Assembly (NCBI RefSeq): GCF_002836745.1
Contig: NZ_PJAR01000037.1
Span: forward strand, 1 to 64,000
Direction: 5' to 3'
DNA length: 64,000 nt
Source of the DNA: Glaciecola sp. 33A
GTDB taxonomy: Bacteria; Pseudomonadota; Gammaproteobacteria; Enterobacterales; Alteromonadaceae
The notes under the pieces are model-generated. The model saw only the letters and a list, made by a program, of their open reading frames with translations. It did not search any database and was not told the origin of the DNA. The translations under genes were made by a program, and so were the position numbers. Within the stretch, counting starts at the first letter, position 1; the number at the start of each line of letters is the position of its first letter. Below are positions 27,556 through 37,613 of this stretch, piece after piece.

Positions 27556-28650
27556 TCAGTCCAGCCGATGACGCTTCATGAAGCTCAGGTCTAGATAGTC
27601 CTTCCACATGCCTAAGAGGCGTCCACCCACACTAAAACGCTCATAATTCAGGAGTGCGCTGCCATCAGCAGTGGAAAGCAAGGCTAACGAACGTGGTTGG
27701 GGCTGGTATTCACGCAATGTCCTGCCTGCCAACAGCTCGGGAATGATTTCGCTCAACACCGCTCCTTGTCGCACCGCATAAACGCCAGAATGGAATGCAC
27801 CAGGCTGACTTGCACAATCTCCGGTCGCTAAGACCTCGGGGTGACTTTCACTTTGTAAAGTTGCCCGAACTCGCACAAAGCCTGAATTGTCGCAACTAAG
27901 ACCAGAGGCAGACTGCCATGGCTGAGGTGCAGCGCCTGTTGCAATCACAAGCGCATCGGGACTTTGTATTCGTTGTTTGTTACTCAATAGCCAACCATCC
28001 GCGATACAATCGACTCGAGTGCCTTTACGCAGGTCAATACCGCGTTTATATAGTATTTTGCTGGCTCGTTTGCGTAACCCCAACGAATAGCCATCCAGCA
28101 GATCACCGCTGCAAATCAATGATAACTGCGCCTGGGGTAAACTCTGATGCAAAGCTAGTGCAAGCTCGAATGCTGCCGCACCACCGCCCAGTATCGCTAT
28201 CTGTATTGGGTCGTTATGCACTCGCCACGCTTGCCAATGGTTGTTAAAAGCCGCAAACGGTTTCGCTGGGGCGACATTAATACTACCGTCGTTTAGACTG
28301 GGCTGAGGTGGCACAGAACCTACGTTTAATGAAAGATAGTCATACTCAAGTTCTCGTTTATCAAGCAACTGCACTTTGCGGCTTATTGCTTTTAATGTGG
28401 CTATTTCACCAATCATTAGGTCAACACCGCAGGCCTTGCATAAAGGCGCAAGTTCGATCGCACACTCGTTTTGAGTAAAGCGGCCGGCAACGAGGCCAGG
28501 CATCATTCCTGAATACCAAGCGTGCGAATTGGGGCTGAGTAATATTGTGCCTTGTGGGGGTCGAAATCCATTATCGACCCAGCCACGCAAAGCGACAAGG
28601 TGAGCATGGCCGGCGCCGGCGAGAATAAGCGTATGCCGTGTTGCTTTCAT
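27556..28650 (-). CDS. FAD-dependent oxidoreductase, NDH-2 / SelD-linked type
   Basis: A 364-residue flavoprotein. It starts with LILAGAGHAHL, where the H-containing glycine loop is characteristic of the oxidoreductases found fused or adjacent to selenophosphate synthetase. A second nucleotide site IAILGGGAAAFELAL lies near residue 150, and VLATGDCA near 275 is the FAD block. No selD domain is fused here. It starts 15 bases after the msrAB stop on the same strand, suggesting one redox-repair transcript. The physiological electron donor and acceptor cannot be read from sequence. Confidence 0.82.
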   Translation of the reverse strand: MKATRHTLILAGAGHAHLVALRGWVDNGFRPPQGTILLSPNSHAWYSGMMPGLVAGRFTQNECAIELAPLCKACGVDLMIGEIATLKAISRKVQLLDKRELEYDYLSLNVGSVPPQPSLNDGSINVAPAKPFAAFNNHWQAWRVHNDPIQIAILGGGAAAFELALALHQSLPQAQLSLICSGDLLDGYSLGLRKRASKILYKRGIDLRKGTRVDCIADGWLLSNKQRIQSPDALVIATGAAPQPWQSASGLSCDNSGFVRVRATLQSESHPEVLATGDCASQPGAFHSGVYAVRQGAVLSEIIPELLAGRTLREYQPQPRSLALLSTADGSALLNYERFSVGGRLLGMWKDYLDLSFMKRHRLD

Positions 28651-28665
28651 AGGTATCCAATAACC

Positions 28666-29838
28666 CTAACTGATGGGTTTTTTCACTAGGTCAACGTATT
28701 GACCGTATCCGGCTTCGTCCATATCAGCTTTTAAAATAAATTTCAGCGCGGCTGAGTTCATACAATAGCGCAATCCCGTTGGTTTCGGGCCATCTTTAAA
28801 AACATGGCCTGAGTGGGAATCTGCCAGTGCACTGCGAATTTCGGTGCGCACTCCCCCATACCAAGAGCGATCTTCTCTCTCCACCACAGCATTCAAACTA
28901 ATTGGCCGAACAAAGCTAGGCCATCCTGTGCCTGACTTGTATTTGTCGGTGGACAAAAATAACGGTTCACCAGAAACCACATCCACATAAATACCGGCAC
29001 GTTTTTCATCCCAGTATTTATTGTTGAAGGAGGGCTCGGTCGCATCCTGCTGGGTAACCTTGTACTGAATACTGGTCAATTGTTTACGAAGTTGTTCGTC
29101 GCTTGGCTTTTGAAAGGCCTGCTGATCAAGTCCACCCTGCTGGCCTCTATCAGCAGCTTCGCTGGTTTTGGGCCGGTATTGGGCATAGTCAATTTCACGG
29201 TCCTCGCCCCATATCTTATCAATAAACTGATAGCGGCCGGAGTTAAAAGTGTAGTACTTATACCTTATCGGATTTTTTTTATAATAATCCTGATGATATT
29301 CCTCTGCGTCATAAAATGACTCGAACTGGGTAACCTCCAGCGCCACTGGTTTGTCATAACGACCACTGTTTTGCAAAGCCTGAATAGAAGCTTCAGCGCT
29401 ACGTTTTTGTTCAGCGTTGTGGAAAAAAATAGCGGGACGATACTGTTTGCCTCGGTCTACAAACTGACCGTCGACATCAGTCGGGTCCATCATTCGCCAA
29501 AGTGCTTGTAGCAGTCCCTCATAAGTGATGATCTGTGGATCGTAATAAACTTGAACAGCCTCAGTATGACCCGTTGCACCACTAGCAACTTGCTGATAGT
29601 TCGGATTTTTCTCAATACCTCCGCTGTAGCCGGAGACTGCTTCGGCTACACCAGGAATTTGTTCAAAACCGGCCTCAACACACCAAAAACAGCCCCCTGC
29701 GAACGTGGCTACTTTGAGAGATGGATCGGATGGTGCATACTGCGGTTCTTGAGAAGCCACATTATTGAGTCCAATGGCCTTGAAACCAATAAAACTCAGA
29801 CTGAGGACCAAGACGACGTAAAATATTTTATGATTCAT
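28666..29838 (-). CDS. msrAB: Bifunctional peptide methionine sulfoxide reductase MsrA/MsrB, secreted or membrane-anchored
   Basis: A 390-residue fusion that repairs both epimers of methionine sulfoxide. An N-terminal hydrophobic segment (residues 5-22) suggests export or anchoring. MsrA has [12 protein letters not shown] with catalytic Cys50 and [10 protein letters not shown]. MsrB (about 258-390) has [19 protein letters not shown] and RYCMN with catalytic Cys359. The zinc-binding CxxC pairs of many MsrB proteins are absent, so the MsrB half is the zinc-free type. The start region is duplicated immediately upstream (29827-29872). Confidence 0.93.
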   Translation of the reverse strand: MNHKIFYVVLVLSLSFIGFKAIGLNNVASQEPQYAPSDPSLKVATFAGGCFWCVEAGFEQIPGVAEAVSGYSGGIEKNPNYQQVASGATGHTEAVQVYYDPQIITYEGLLQALWRMMDPTDVDGQFVDRGKQYRPAIFFHNAEQKRSAEASIQALQNSGRYDKPVALEVTQFESFYDAEEYHQDYYKKNPIRYKYYTFNSGRYQFIDKIWGEDREIDYAQYRPKTSEAADRGQQGGLDQQAFQKPSDEQLRKQLTSIQYKVTQQDATEPSFNNKYWDEKRAGIYVDVVSGEPLFLSTDKYKSGTGWPSFVRPISLNAVVEREDRSWYGGVRTEIRSALADSHSGHVFKDGPKPTGLRYCMNSAALKFILKADMDEAGYGQYVDLVKKPIS

Positions 29839-29872
29839 GCTAATAACCTACTTTATGATTCATGCTAATAAC
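29827..29872. repeat. Tandem duplication of the msrAB initiation region
   Basis: A 21-base sequence (TTTATGATTCATGCTAATAA plus C) occurs exactly twice, at 29827-29847 and 29852-29872. The upstream copy supplies a second ATG at 29863 that opens a 7-codon frame, MNHKVGY, ending in TAG 2 bases before the real start. Confidence 0.8.
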
Positions 29873-30331
29873 TTAATTTGCGAGATATGCGTCTCACTTG
29901 AATAAACAGGGGTCTGTTGGCCTGTTTCCCAGTCAGTCCGCAAAGAACTGTATGACAGTTTAAACGAATTCACACCGCCTTAGGGATCACTACCGATGCA
30001 TATCATTTTAGACTACACAGGGTCAATTGAATATGGGTAACAGGCCAAATCAAATTCGTCATACAGTGAAGCATAGCTAAGATACTCCATAGCTACTCAC
30101 ACAATGAAAAGACATGCGCAGTATACTATTAATTGAACGCGAACTCTTACAACGAAGGCTTGGGTTGTTGCATAGATCAGGTATGCCGTTTATTGTCCTG
30201 ATACACGCAGGCAAGACTTTAATAATATACAAGCGGACTTAAACTCGCTTGTAACAGGAATTAGGCAAATTATAGGTAATTAATATTCACAATTTACATA
30301 AATTCAATTCCATCATATACAGAGTGAAATC
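29873..30331. other. Divergent intergenic region msrAB / TspO-like gene
   Basis: About 460 bases with no supported gene. It should hold both divergent promoters, but no operator was recognised. Confidence 0.35.
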
Positions 30332-31114
30332 ATGAACGATAGCCTACGTCAAATATCTAACGTAATCCTCGCGCCGCTGATGTGGATTTGCTCCAGCCTT
30401 GGTTTTGTCATTGAGGGAGCGAACAGCCCAGGCGATATGTCAGATCCCAACACGAATTTGTTAACACCGTTTGGCGCGGCGTTTTCAATATGGCTGCCGA
30501 TATTTTTGCTCTGCATTGCTTACGGCCTTGTTCAAGCACGTCCGAGAAACCGCGAACATGGTGTGTTTAGACGTCTAGGATGGTGGAGCGCAGCTGGTTT
30601 TGCGGGCGTTTGCCTGTGGGGACTTGTCAATGCTTTCGCACCAATGCAGCCCTTTAACTGGGCACTATTGAGCACCGCAATTATATTTATCCCGACCATG
30701 TTACTGCTGGTCAAAGCCATGCTGATTGTGACCACCGAGAAGGGGAATCTTAAAGGATTTGAGAAAATCGTGACATGGTTGGGCCTGTCGCTAATCGCAG
30801 GCTGGTGCTCAATAGCCGTGTTCTTAAACTGGACCACTCAAACGGTGACATTAATGACAAACGCTGGGGTAGATGCTCAACTCTCCCATACTATTATCCT
30901 CGCGCTTGCGCTTATTTGGGGAGTATTTATCATCCTTAAAAGCGGTGGCAATCGGGCTTACGCCTTCCCCATTATTTGGGGTTTGGTATTTATCGTTATC
31001 AGGCGCCTCAATTCAGACCCAAGCTATACCGTCATCACGGTCAGCGCTACCATTGGCATCGTAGTTTTGATCGTCGCTTGTTTGGTGAAGCCAAAAACCA
31101 AGCAAATTATTTAA
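30332..31114 (+). CDS. TspO/MBR-like multi-pass membrane protein
   Basis: A 260-residue membrane protein with about seven hydrophobic segments. The opening region LLTPFGAAFSIWLPIFLLCIAYGLVQ resembles the xxPxGxAFSIWxxIYxxLxxYxxxQ pattern of TspO-related proteins; tryptophans are frequent. Classical TspO proteins are shorter (about 160), so this is a larger relative. Function and ligand (porphyrin or sterol in the known family) are not shown by the sequence. It appears monocistronic. Confidence 0.5.
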   Translation: MNDSLRQISNVILAPLMWICSSLGFVIEGANSPGDMSDPNTNLLTPFGAAFSIWLPIFLLCIAYGLVQARPRNREHGVFRRLGWWSAAGFAGVCLWGLVNAFAPMQPFNWALLSTAIIFIPTMLLLVKAMLIVTTEKGNLKGFEKIVTWLGLSLIAGWCSIAVFLNWTTQTVTLMTNAGVDAQLSHTIILALALIWGVFIILKSGGNRAYAFPIIWGLVFIVIRRLNSDPSYTVITVSATIGIVVLIVACLVKPKTKQII

Positions 31115-31274
31115 GCTCAGCTTGATTTTGTGACGACATCGCTGTAGCTGAACTTGGCTAGTGAATACAAGGGTGAGTCAATTGCCGATGCAAATTAACA
31201 ACCGGGATAAAACAGACGCTCATCGGCCACAACTTTTTTTAGCTAATAATTTTTTGAGCTGCAAAAAACGCTCA

Positions 31275-31679
31275 CTATTGTTGTGTAACGTGATTGACTG
31301 GTCCAAATTTTTTCCTATTTAAAACTAGCAGTGTCAACACTATTAACCCGAACAAAGTACCGATTGGGATCATGAATAGTAATAAAGTTGAATATATTAC
31401 TAGCGCCCAAAACAGCCAACGCGTTCGATAATTCAGGCCCACAACGGAAACTGCCAAAAGGATTAACGCTACCGGAAATAAGAGAAACCCTATAGCTGTA
31501 GAGATCGCTGCTGATGACATCTCGTCTGCCGGTATTCTAGGCTCATTAGTTCCGAACAGAGTTATCTCCTGGAATGAAGATGCCATAATGAAAACGTAAT
31601 CAGCGATTCCCCAAAGTGGCGCCCAAAAAAGCAGTAATCCCGAGATTGCAACGTATTTCCCTATAATTTCTTTTTTCAA
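31275..31679 (-). CDS. Small membrane protein, unknown
   Basis: A 134-residue protein with about four hydrophobic segments (near 10-28, 60-80, 88-100 and 100-122) and a basic tail NRKKFG. No family motif is recognised. It converges on the TspO-like gene, and the composition is typical of a real membrane protein rather than a chance frame. Confidence 0.55.
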   Translation of the reverse strand: MKKEIIGKYVAISGLLLFWAPLWGIADYVFIMASSFQEITLFGTNEPRIPADEMSSAAISTAIGFLLFPVALILLAVSVVGLNYRTRWLFWALVIYSTLLLFMIPIGTLFGLIVLTLLVLNRKKFGPVNHVTQQ

Positions 31680-32286
31680 CTGCTTCCCTTACTTAGTTAC
31701 ATAACGCTTTAGTATTCTTTTGTCATAACGGCAAAAGAATCATTTGTTGAACTGAGCCATGCAGGTTGTTTCATCTAATAAGCTCTGCATTCGTTGATTG
31801 ATATCAATAGCTTGCCCTGATTAGGTGACAATTTCCACTGCTTTTTATCGTTGTTACTATGAGTTCATAATAACCCCGCATCTAATTTCAGCATAAATGT
31901 AATAAAAACAATAAGCTACTTTGACGACTCTGATTAAATACCATCAAACGCAGTTGAAATATGAGCTACGGCCTGTCATTCAACTTTGTAATCGGTGTGT
32001 TACTGAAACTTTTAAGCAACACGCATAACAGCCATCAATACTTCACAAAAAATAGCCTTGCCTCAATAAGCCAAATGGTGGCTGTCGCGCCCATTCCTGC
32101 TCTGTATTTGCCACCACTTTATTTATCTAACACCGCTACCGCGATATAGTATCTGCGACTGTTTTTCTAATTTCAATCAGCTGATTTTTTATTGTTTAAT
32201 TTAGGCATACTAAAAAAGATTTAATTCAAGTATATTAAGGATATAACGATAATAAATTCAGTAATAAGAATTAATAGTAGAAGATC
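31680..32286. other. Gene-free stretch
   Basis: About 600 bases, AT-rich. The only frame of note (62 codons at 31961) has no start signal or family resemblance and is judged spurious. Probably contains divergent promoters. Confidence 0.35.
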
Positions 32287-33918
32287 ATGGATGTGGCTGT
32301 CATAACAAGAATACGTATCCTCATTATTGACAATGTGGTCAGCGCTAAAAAATATCTTACATCACCTTTAGAGAAAATTGGTTTTAGAGATATCCAATAT
32401 GTCGAATCAACTAGTCGTGCCCTGCTGGCGATTGAGAAGCTGCCTTTTGACTTAATTATTTGTGCATATAGTATTCAAACTGAGCATGACGGCCTGTATT
32501 TTTACGAGCAGTTATTGCAGTTAAAATTGTTAAATAGCAAAACTGGATTTATTTTTACTAGCACCACCACTAGCTTTGAAATTATTCAAAGTATTGTCGA
32601 TTTACCTCCTGACGACTTTATTGCGAAACCAGTCGACACTCAAAAGCTTGAGAAACGCATTAACCGCGTATACAAAAAAAAGCAGCTAATGAGTGCGACT
32701 TGCGAATTTATCGAGCAACAAAAGTATAACTCAGCCCTCACTGAAGTTGACAAAGTGCTCTCATCTCAAAATAATCGAGAACTTTTTCCAATCGCGCTCA
32801 AAACCAAAGGTGACGTGTTATTGCTAAGCCAACGCTACACTGACGCAGGTGCCTTTTTTACATCAATGCTAAAAATACAAGCGCTTAGTTGGGCTGAAGT
32901 TGGATTTATTAAGTGCCTCATTGCACTTGATCAAGATGATGAAGCTGAAAAGAAAATCATTAACTTGGCTTGTAAAAGAGAAACTAAAACAATAGGTTAT
33001 GAGCTCTTAGCTATATTACACGTTAAGCATAATAAATTTGATGAGGCACTTGAAAGTGCATTAATGGCTACCGAGAGCTCACCCAAAAATTTTAAGCGTC
33101 AAAATACAGCTCGTTTATTGGCTAAATTATCACACGATCATGAAACCGAGTTTGATATCACTAAACGCATGCTGGCTTTTGCAAAAAATTCAGTAAAAGA
33201 ATCACCCGAGTTATATAAGAATGCGGTGCGTGCGGGTATCGACTATGCGATGAGTGCTGAACCAAAACAACTGCACGATATTATGAATGCGACCAAGCAA
33301 TTTTTAACTCAATTGAAAAAAAACTATGTCATCGAAGAACATGCTGAAGAAGTAAAAGTGATGCAGGCTCGCATCTTGTATTTGCAAAACGAAAATGAAA
33401 AGGCACTCGACATTGTCGAACAATTTAGTAGAGATAATTCATTGATGTCAGATGAAGCTCTAATAGATAAGGCAAAAGCCTTACACGAAATCGGATTAAA
33501 AGACGATGCTATTGCACTCTATAACGTGTTGGAAGCGCGCGCTCAACAGCGTATTAATTATAGTGACGGTCAACTTTCCGATATCTCGCTGTTATCAAAG
33601 TTAATAAGTAAGGAAAAAACAGAAAAGCAACGTATTCAATTGAATCCAAAAGAGTTAAACAAGGAAGGGATCCAGGCCTTTAATACCGGTAATTTTGGCA
33701 AAGCATTTGAAATATTTTCACAAGCATCGGCATTAATGCCGAAAAATACCGCGATTGCGTTAAATTTGTTGCATGTCATTTCAAAACTACAAATGAGTAC
33801 GGCTATTTCAGAGTTGGGTTTACACGTTAGCCGCAACATAAATGTTCTCGAACAGAAAAAACTTAATTTTGAACAATCTCAAAAATACAAAAAACTGCGC
33901 AATCTGTTAAACGTTTAA
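32287..33918 (+). CDS. Degenerate CheY-like receiver fused to a TPR-like region
   Basis: A 543-residue protein. Residues 9-125 look like a receiver domain (IRILIIDN, FIAKPVD with its conserved Lys). The expected phosphoacceptor Asp is replaced by Ala60 (LIICAYSI), and only one acidic residue of the first acidic pair remains. The remainder is helical with repeated A/L/Y patterns such as ALAIDKAKALHEIGLKDDAIALYN-like stretches and GIQAFNTGNFGKAFEIFSQA, consistent with TPR repeats. It may be a phosphorylation-independent scaffold in a signalling pathway. It lies 67 bases upstream of an ABC exporter on the same strand. Confidence 0.82.
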   Translation: MDVAVITRIRILIIDNVVSAKKYLTSPLEKIGFRDIQYVESTSRALLAIEKLPFDLIICAYSIQTEHDGLYFYEQLLQLKLLNSKTGFIFTSTTTSFEIIQSIVDLPPDDFIAKPVDTQKLEKRINRVYKKKQLMSATCEFIEQQKYNSALTEVDKVLSSQNNRELFPIALKTKGDVLLLSQRYTDAGAFFTSMLKIQALSWAEVGFIKCLIALDQDDEAEKKIINLACKRETKTIGYELLAILHVKHNKFDEALESALMATESSPKNFKRQNTARLLAKLSHDHETEFDITKRMLAFAKNSVKESPELYKNAVRAGIDYAMSAEPKQLHDIMNATKQFLTQLKKNYVIEEHAEEVKVMQARILYLQNENEKALDIVEQFSRDNSLMSDEALIDKAKALHEIGLKDDAIALYNVLEARAQQRINYSDGQLSDISLLSKLISKEKTEKQRIQLNPKELNKEGIQAFNTGNFGKAFEIFSQASALMPKNTAIALNLLHVISKLQMSTAISELGLHVSRNINVLEQKKLNFEQSQKYKKLRNLLNV

Positions 33919-33985
33919 CGGATATTTCACGTAGTATCTAATGACTAGAATGTCTCCTCTTTATCAAAGGTAATACAACAAAACT

Positions 33986-35779
33986 ATGCGACAATCCCGC
34001 TACAATGATCCAGAAGACGCCGCAATAAACTGGCGCGTTCTCACTAAACTATTACCCTATCTTACTGAATTTAAAACCCGAGTGTGGCTTGCCATCGGCT
34101 GTTTAGTGGCTGCCAAAGTTGCCAGTGTAGCACTCCCCTTTATATTAAAAGATACGGTAGATAACCTTAATTTAAACACCACAAAAGAAGTAATAATGGC
34201 CGCCACAATCGGTCTTATTATTGCTTACGGTGTCCTGCGATTTGCTAACGTATTGTTCGGTGAAATAAGAGATACCCTATTTGGTCGTGTTACCGAGCGC
34301 GCAATGCGTCGACTAGGCCTAACCGTATTTAATCATCTACATAAACTGGACCTCGATTTTCACCTTTCTCGTCAAACCGGGGGGTTGTCGCGCGATATTG
34401 AGCGCGGCACATCGGGTGTTAGTTTTTTAATGCGCTTTTTAATTTTTAATATCGGCCCTACTCTGCTTGAAATCGGCATGGTAGTCGGACTCTTGTTTTA
34501 TAATTACGGTGCCAGTTTTGCTTTGGTTATTTTTATTTCTGTTGTGCTGTACGTGTTTTTTTCGATGAAAGCGACCGATTGGCGTACAAAATATGTAAAA
34601 CAGGTAAATCAAGCGGATAATAATACGACGTCGCGTGCCATCGATAGTCTGCTCAACTTCGAAACCGTCAAATACTTCAATAATGAAAAATTTGAAGCAA
34701 ACCGCTACGACGTTGACCTTGAAAAATGGGAAAATGCACGGCGAAAAAATCGCCTATCCTTATTTGCATTAAATGGCGGTCAAGCTTTTATTATTGCTGG
34801 TGCGATGACCTCGATGATGGCTTTAGCTGCAATTAATGTGGCGAACGGCAACATGACCATTGGTGACTTTGTATTGGTGAATGCGTTTACCATGCAGATA
34901 TTTATGCCATTGAACTTTTTAGGCTTTGTGTATCGTGAAATTAGAGGCTCATTAACTAATATTGAAAACCTATTTACCTTGTTAGAACAACAGCCTGCTA
35001 TTGTTGATAAGGCGGATGCAAAAGAGCTGCATGTGACGAAGGGTGAAATTGTCTTTGAGAACGTTGGGTTTGCTTATCATAAAGAGCGTCAGATACTCGA
35101 AAATGTTAATTTTGTAGTCAAAGCAGGCACCAAAGTCGCTGTGGTTGGCGAGAGTGGAGCGGGAAAATCAACCCTAGTAAAATTGTTGTTTCGGTTTTAT
35201 GACCCCACTGTGGGAAGTATAAAAATTGATGGTCAGGATATCGCGCAATATACCCAAGATTCGGTTAGACAACATATTGGGATCGTGCCCCAAGATACCG
35301 TTTTATTTAACGACACTCTCTATGAAAATATTCGCTATGGACGCCCTGATGCCTCTGAAAAAGAAATTCAAGAAGCAATAGAATTAGCCCACTTAGATAC
35401 ATTCGTAGGCCTTCTCCCGGACAAAGGCGACACCCAAGTTGGTGAACGTGGTCTAAAGCTCAGTGGTGGCGAGAAACAACGTGTGTCGATTGCTAGAACA
35501 ATATTAAAACGCCCTCCTATTATGGTGTTCGATGAGGCCACATCTTCACTTGACTCACAATCGGAGCAAGCAATACTGTCGGCCTTGCGAGAAATAGCCA
35601 AAGGCTATACGAGCTTTATGATTGCACATCGACTTTCGACTATTGTTGATGCTGATATGATTATTGTTATGGACAAGGGACAAATTGCAGAACAGGGTTC
35701 ACATGGCGACTTGCTTAAGCTAAATGGGATATATACGAATTTATGGCAAGCACAACAAAAAAACACTAACACTGGGTGA
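33986..35779 (+). CDS. Atm1/HMT-type ABC exporter (permease-ATPase fusion)
   Basis: A 597-residue half-transporter: six membrane helices in residues 1-320, then an ATPase with Walker A GESGAGKST, Q-loop GIVPQDTVLFND, signature LSGGEKQR, Walker B MVFDEATSSLD and switch His in IAHRLS. The membrane domain carries FETVKYFNNE, a block I associate with mitochondrial Atm1 and bacterial heavy-metal-tolerance exporters. Those proteins move glutathione-linked metals or sulfur compounds out of the cytoplasm. The substrate here is unknown. Confidence 0.9.
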   Translation: MRQSRYNDPEDAAINWRVLTKLLPYLTEFKTRVWLAIGCLVAAKVASVALPFILKDTVDNLNLNTTKEVIMAATIGLIIAYGVLRFANVLFGEIRDTLFGRVTERAMRRLGLTVFNHLHKLDLDFHLSRQTGGLSRDIERGTSGVSFLMRFLIFNIGPTLLEIGMVVGLLFYNYGASFALVIFISVVLYVFFSMKATDWRTKYVKQVNQADNNTTSRAIDSLLNFETVKYFNNEKFEANRYDVDLEKWENARRKNRLSLFALNGGQAFIIAGAMTSMMALAAINVANGNMTIGDFVLVNAFTMQIFMPLNFLGFVYREIRGSLTNIENLFTLLEQQPAIVDKADAKELHVTKGEIVFENVGFAYHKERQILENVNFVVKAGTKVAVVGESGAGKSTLVKLLFRFYDPTVGSIKIDGQDIAQYTQDSVRQHIGIVPQDTVLFNDTLYENIRYGRPDASEKEIQEAIELAHLDTFVGLLPDKGDTQVGERGLKLSGGEKQRVSIARTILKRPPIMVFDEATSSLDSQSEQAILSALREIAKGYTSFMIAHRLSTIVDADMIIVMDKGQIAEQGSHGDLLKLNGIYTNLWQAQQKNTNTG

Positions 35780-35817
35780 CATGCTTCGTGTCACTGCGGA
35801 CATTATTGGTTTACGGA

Positions 35818-35855
35818 CTATTTTTACGTGCTATTTTTACGTGCTATTTTTACGT
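35818..35855. repeat. Triplicated 13-base repeat
   Basis: CTATTTTTACGTG occurs two full times and once lacking its last base, in direct tandem between the exporter gene and the DUF3820 gene. Unit length not a multiple of three; non-coding. Confidence 0.75.
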
Positions 35856-35920
35856 ACCATTGTTCACGTATTATAGCTGCAAGCAATTTTAACCGTGAAT
35901 ATAGATAAGAAGAGTAGAAT

Positions 35921-36232
35921 ATGAACATCGATTTTGGCAGTCAGTCGCAGGAAGCCCTGTTAACATTAGTTAATACCGTTATGCCTTTTGGTAAATATGC
36001 TGGCACCAAACTACTCAACTTACCGGAGCCATACTTAGTCTGGTTTCATAAGCAAGGTTTTCCTAGTGGCAAACTAGGAGAGCAATTAGCATCAATGTAT
36101 GAAATCAAACTAAATGGCTTGGAGCCACTACTTGCTCCTTTACTTTACGAAAATAGAAACACCACACGAGCTGCATTTTTACACTCTAAAGATATAGAAG
36201 CAGTGAAAACCCGCGATAAAAACCGATATTAA
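35921..36232 (+). CDS. DUF3820-family protein
   Basis: A 103-residue soluble protein with the DUF3820 pattern: MPFGKYAGTKLLNLPEPYLVWF followed by GFPSGKLGEQLA. Members are described as a putative quorum-sensing-regulated virulence factor family; the biochemical role is unknown. The stop is one base before the ATG of the next gene, so the two are probably translated together. Confidence 0.8.
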   Translation: MNIDFGSQSQEALLTLVNTVMPFGKYAGTKLLNLPEPYLVWFHKQGFPSGKLGEQLASMYEIKLNGLEPLLAPLLYENRNTTRAAFLHSKDIEAVKTRDKNRY

Positions 36233-36233
36233 T

Positions 36234-36605
36234 ATGCGCTTTTTTAATTCTGAACGTCGCGCGCAATCGAAGCGCAAACCCCAGTATGAAAAAGTACCAG
36301 TAAAAGATGTAGGCATTGACCATCAAATTCTTAATTTACACCAAGCAATGATAGAAAAATGCCTTGCACACCCTGATTTATTTTCTGAGATTCAAGCCCG
36401 AATAGAAGTGCGCTATGCCGCACGACAAATGAGTTATGGGGCTTATTTAACTTGGTTATCTATTCTTGAATTGAAAGATAAACCAGAGCAGTTAATCGCG
36501 GCACTTTTGGAGAAATCAGTGAAAATGCGCAATCTGCGTCGAGCAACGGTTTTCACTCAAGTACTGACAGAAGAAGAGCGTATTGTCGTTATAAACGCCG
36601 GCTGA
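36234..36605 (+). CDS. Conserved-looking small protein, unknown
   Basis: A 123-residue charged protein with no signal or membrane segment; mostly helical by composition (QILNLHQAMIEKCLAH, QARIEVRYAARQMSYGAYLTWLSILEL). The ATG lies one base after the DUF3820 stop, a strong coupling sign supporting that it is real. I cannot assign a family. Confidence 0.65.
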   Translation: MRFFNSERRAQSKRKPQYEKVPVKDVGIDHQILNLHQAMIEKCLAHPDLFSEIQARIEVRYAARQMSYGAYLTWLSILELKDKPEQLIAALLEKSVKMRNLRRATVFTQVLTEEERIVVINAG

Positions 36606-36647
36606 ATAGATCAGATACATCGACTCTTACCGCTGGGCTACTATCAC

Positions 36648-36761
36648 TCAAGTGTCTGTTTTGTTATTACCCGCTTGAATCATTTCCTGCTCCAACATCG
36701 TTCCGAACTCTTCATTATAAGAGGCAAATAGGATACCAACACCTTCTTTACTGGCATGCAT
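36648..36761 (-). CDS. Possible 37-residue protein
   Basis: A short frame from ATG 36761 to TGA 36648 encodes MHASKEGVGILFASYNEEF and an acidic tail. AAAGGA lies 6 bases ahead of the ATG. It fills part of an otherwise empty 200-base gap. It may be a genuine small protein or the remnant of a larger gene. Confidence 0.3.
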   Translation of the reverse strand: MHASKEGVGILFASYNEEFGTMLEQEMIQAGNNKTDT

Positions 36762-36806
36762 AACCATTCCTTTATTGTTAAGTGTCTATTGTGAAGTAGC
36801 ACTTAT

Positions 36807-37613
36807 TTACTCAATCTGTCCACGTATTTCACCCGATGGATGAGCTGGTGTATGCACATTAACGTAATGTCCACCGGAGGCTAAGACGCCAAATATTTCT
36901 GCGTTCAACGTCGTACCCTCAGGTACAGACCAAACATTAACATCATCGATTGATTGTTCAAGAGCAACTAAAACTGGCCCGTTTTCGCCAATTGGACCCG
37001 TGTGTATATGCGCCATAGTGGCGTCTTCAACCCCTGTTGTGTTAACTTTCAGCGTTAGTGCTTGCGTTGTTTTATTATAGCTTGCATAGCCGTCTGCATT
37101 TGCTGACGTTGCAACAACAGGGACTTGTTGAGAACCGGCTAGTGAGAAGCCGATTACTACTACATCCGGCGCCAATATTTGCGCACGTATCGCTCCATCA
37201 GGAAACTCGATCGTAGCGATATTGATGTACATTAAACCGTCAAGTAAGGCACTAATTTGCTGCGGACTAACCACATTAGATAGCTCAAGCATGTCAGTGT
37301 CGTTATTTTCAAACGTAAACAATGATGCGCTATTTTGTCCTATTGCACCGATATGTAAAGTGGCCGTTGTCAGCATATTTACAGAGCTTACATCTAGCAT
37401 TATTTTTATTAAATTACCGTCAGAATCATATTCGATAGACGCCGTTGCAGTATCAGCACTGCCCGTTTGTGGAACTTGCTGGCCAGCGTTAAGCGTAGCG
37501 TCGAAACTACCGCTAGGACTAAATATTTCTGCAGGTTCAATGATGTCAGTATCATTCCTGCTGCAAGCAGCAAGGACAAATACAACAGATATTATCAATA
37601 AATGTTTTAACAT
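36807..37613 (-). CDS. Lipoprotein with two CHRD domains
   Basis: A 268-residue exported lipoprotein; the lipobox LAAC places the acyl-Cys at residue 17. Two repeats follow, each starting with a F-x-A/L..GxQQVP segment (ATLNAGQQVPQTG near 40 and SLAGSQQVPVVAT near 157). The second ends with AHIHTGPIGENGPV and GEIRGQIE, as in CHRD domains. The first repeat has lost some of the His pattern (LHIGAIGQNS). CHRD domains were named from chordin; the bacterial role is not established. Confidence 0.82.
   Translation of the reverse strand: MLKHLLIISVVFVLAACSRNDTDIIEPAEIFSPSGSFDATLNAGQQVPQTGSADTATASIEYDSDGNLIKIMLDVSSVNMLTTATLHIGAIGQNSASLFTFENNDTDMLELSNVVSPQQISALLDGLMYINIATIEFPDGAIRAQILAPDVVVIGFSLAGSQQVPVVATSANADGYASYNKTTQALTLKVNTTGVEDATMAHIHTGPIGENGPVLVALEQSIDDVNVWSVPEGTTLNAEIFGVLASGGHYVNVHTPAHPSGEIRGQIE

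Noticed and set aside
31961-32149. 62-codon frame between the small membrane protein and the receiver-TPR gene
   Set aside because: No ribosome binding site, no family resemblance and low-complexity AT-rich surroundings; judged a chance frame.
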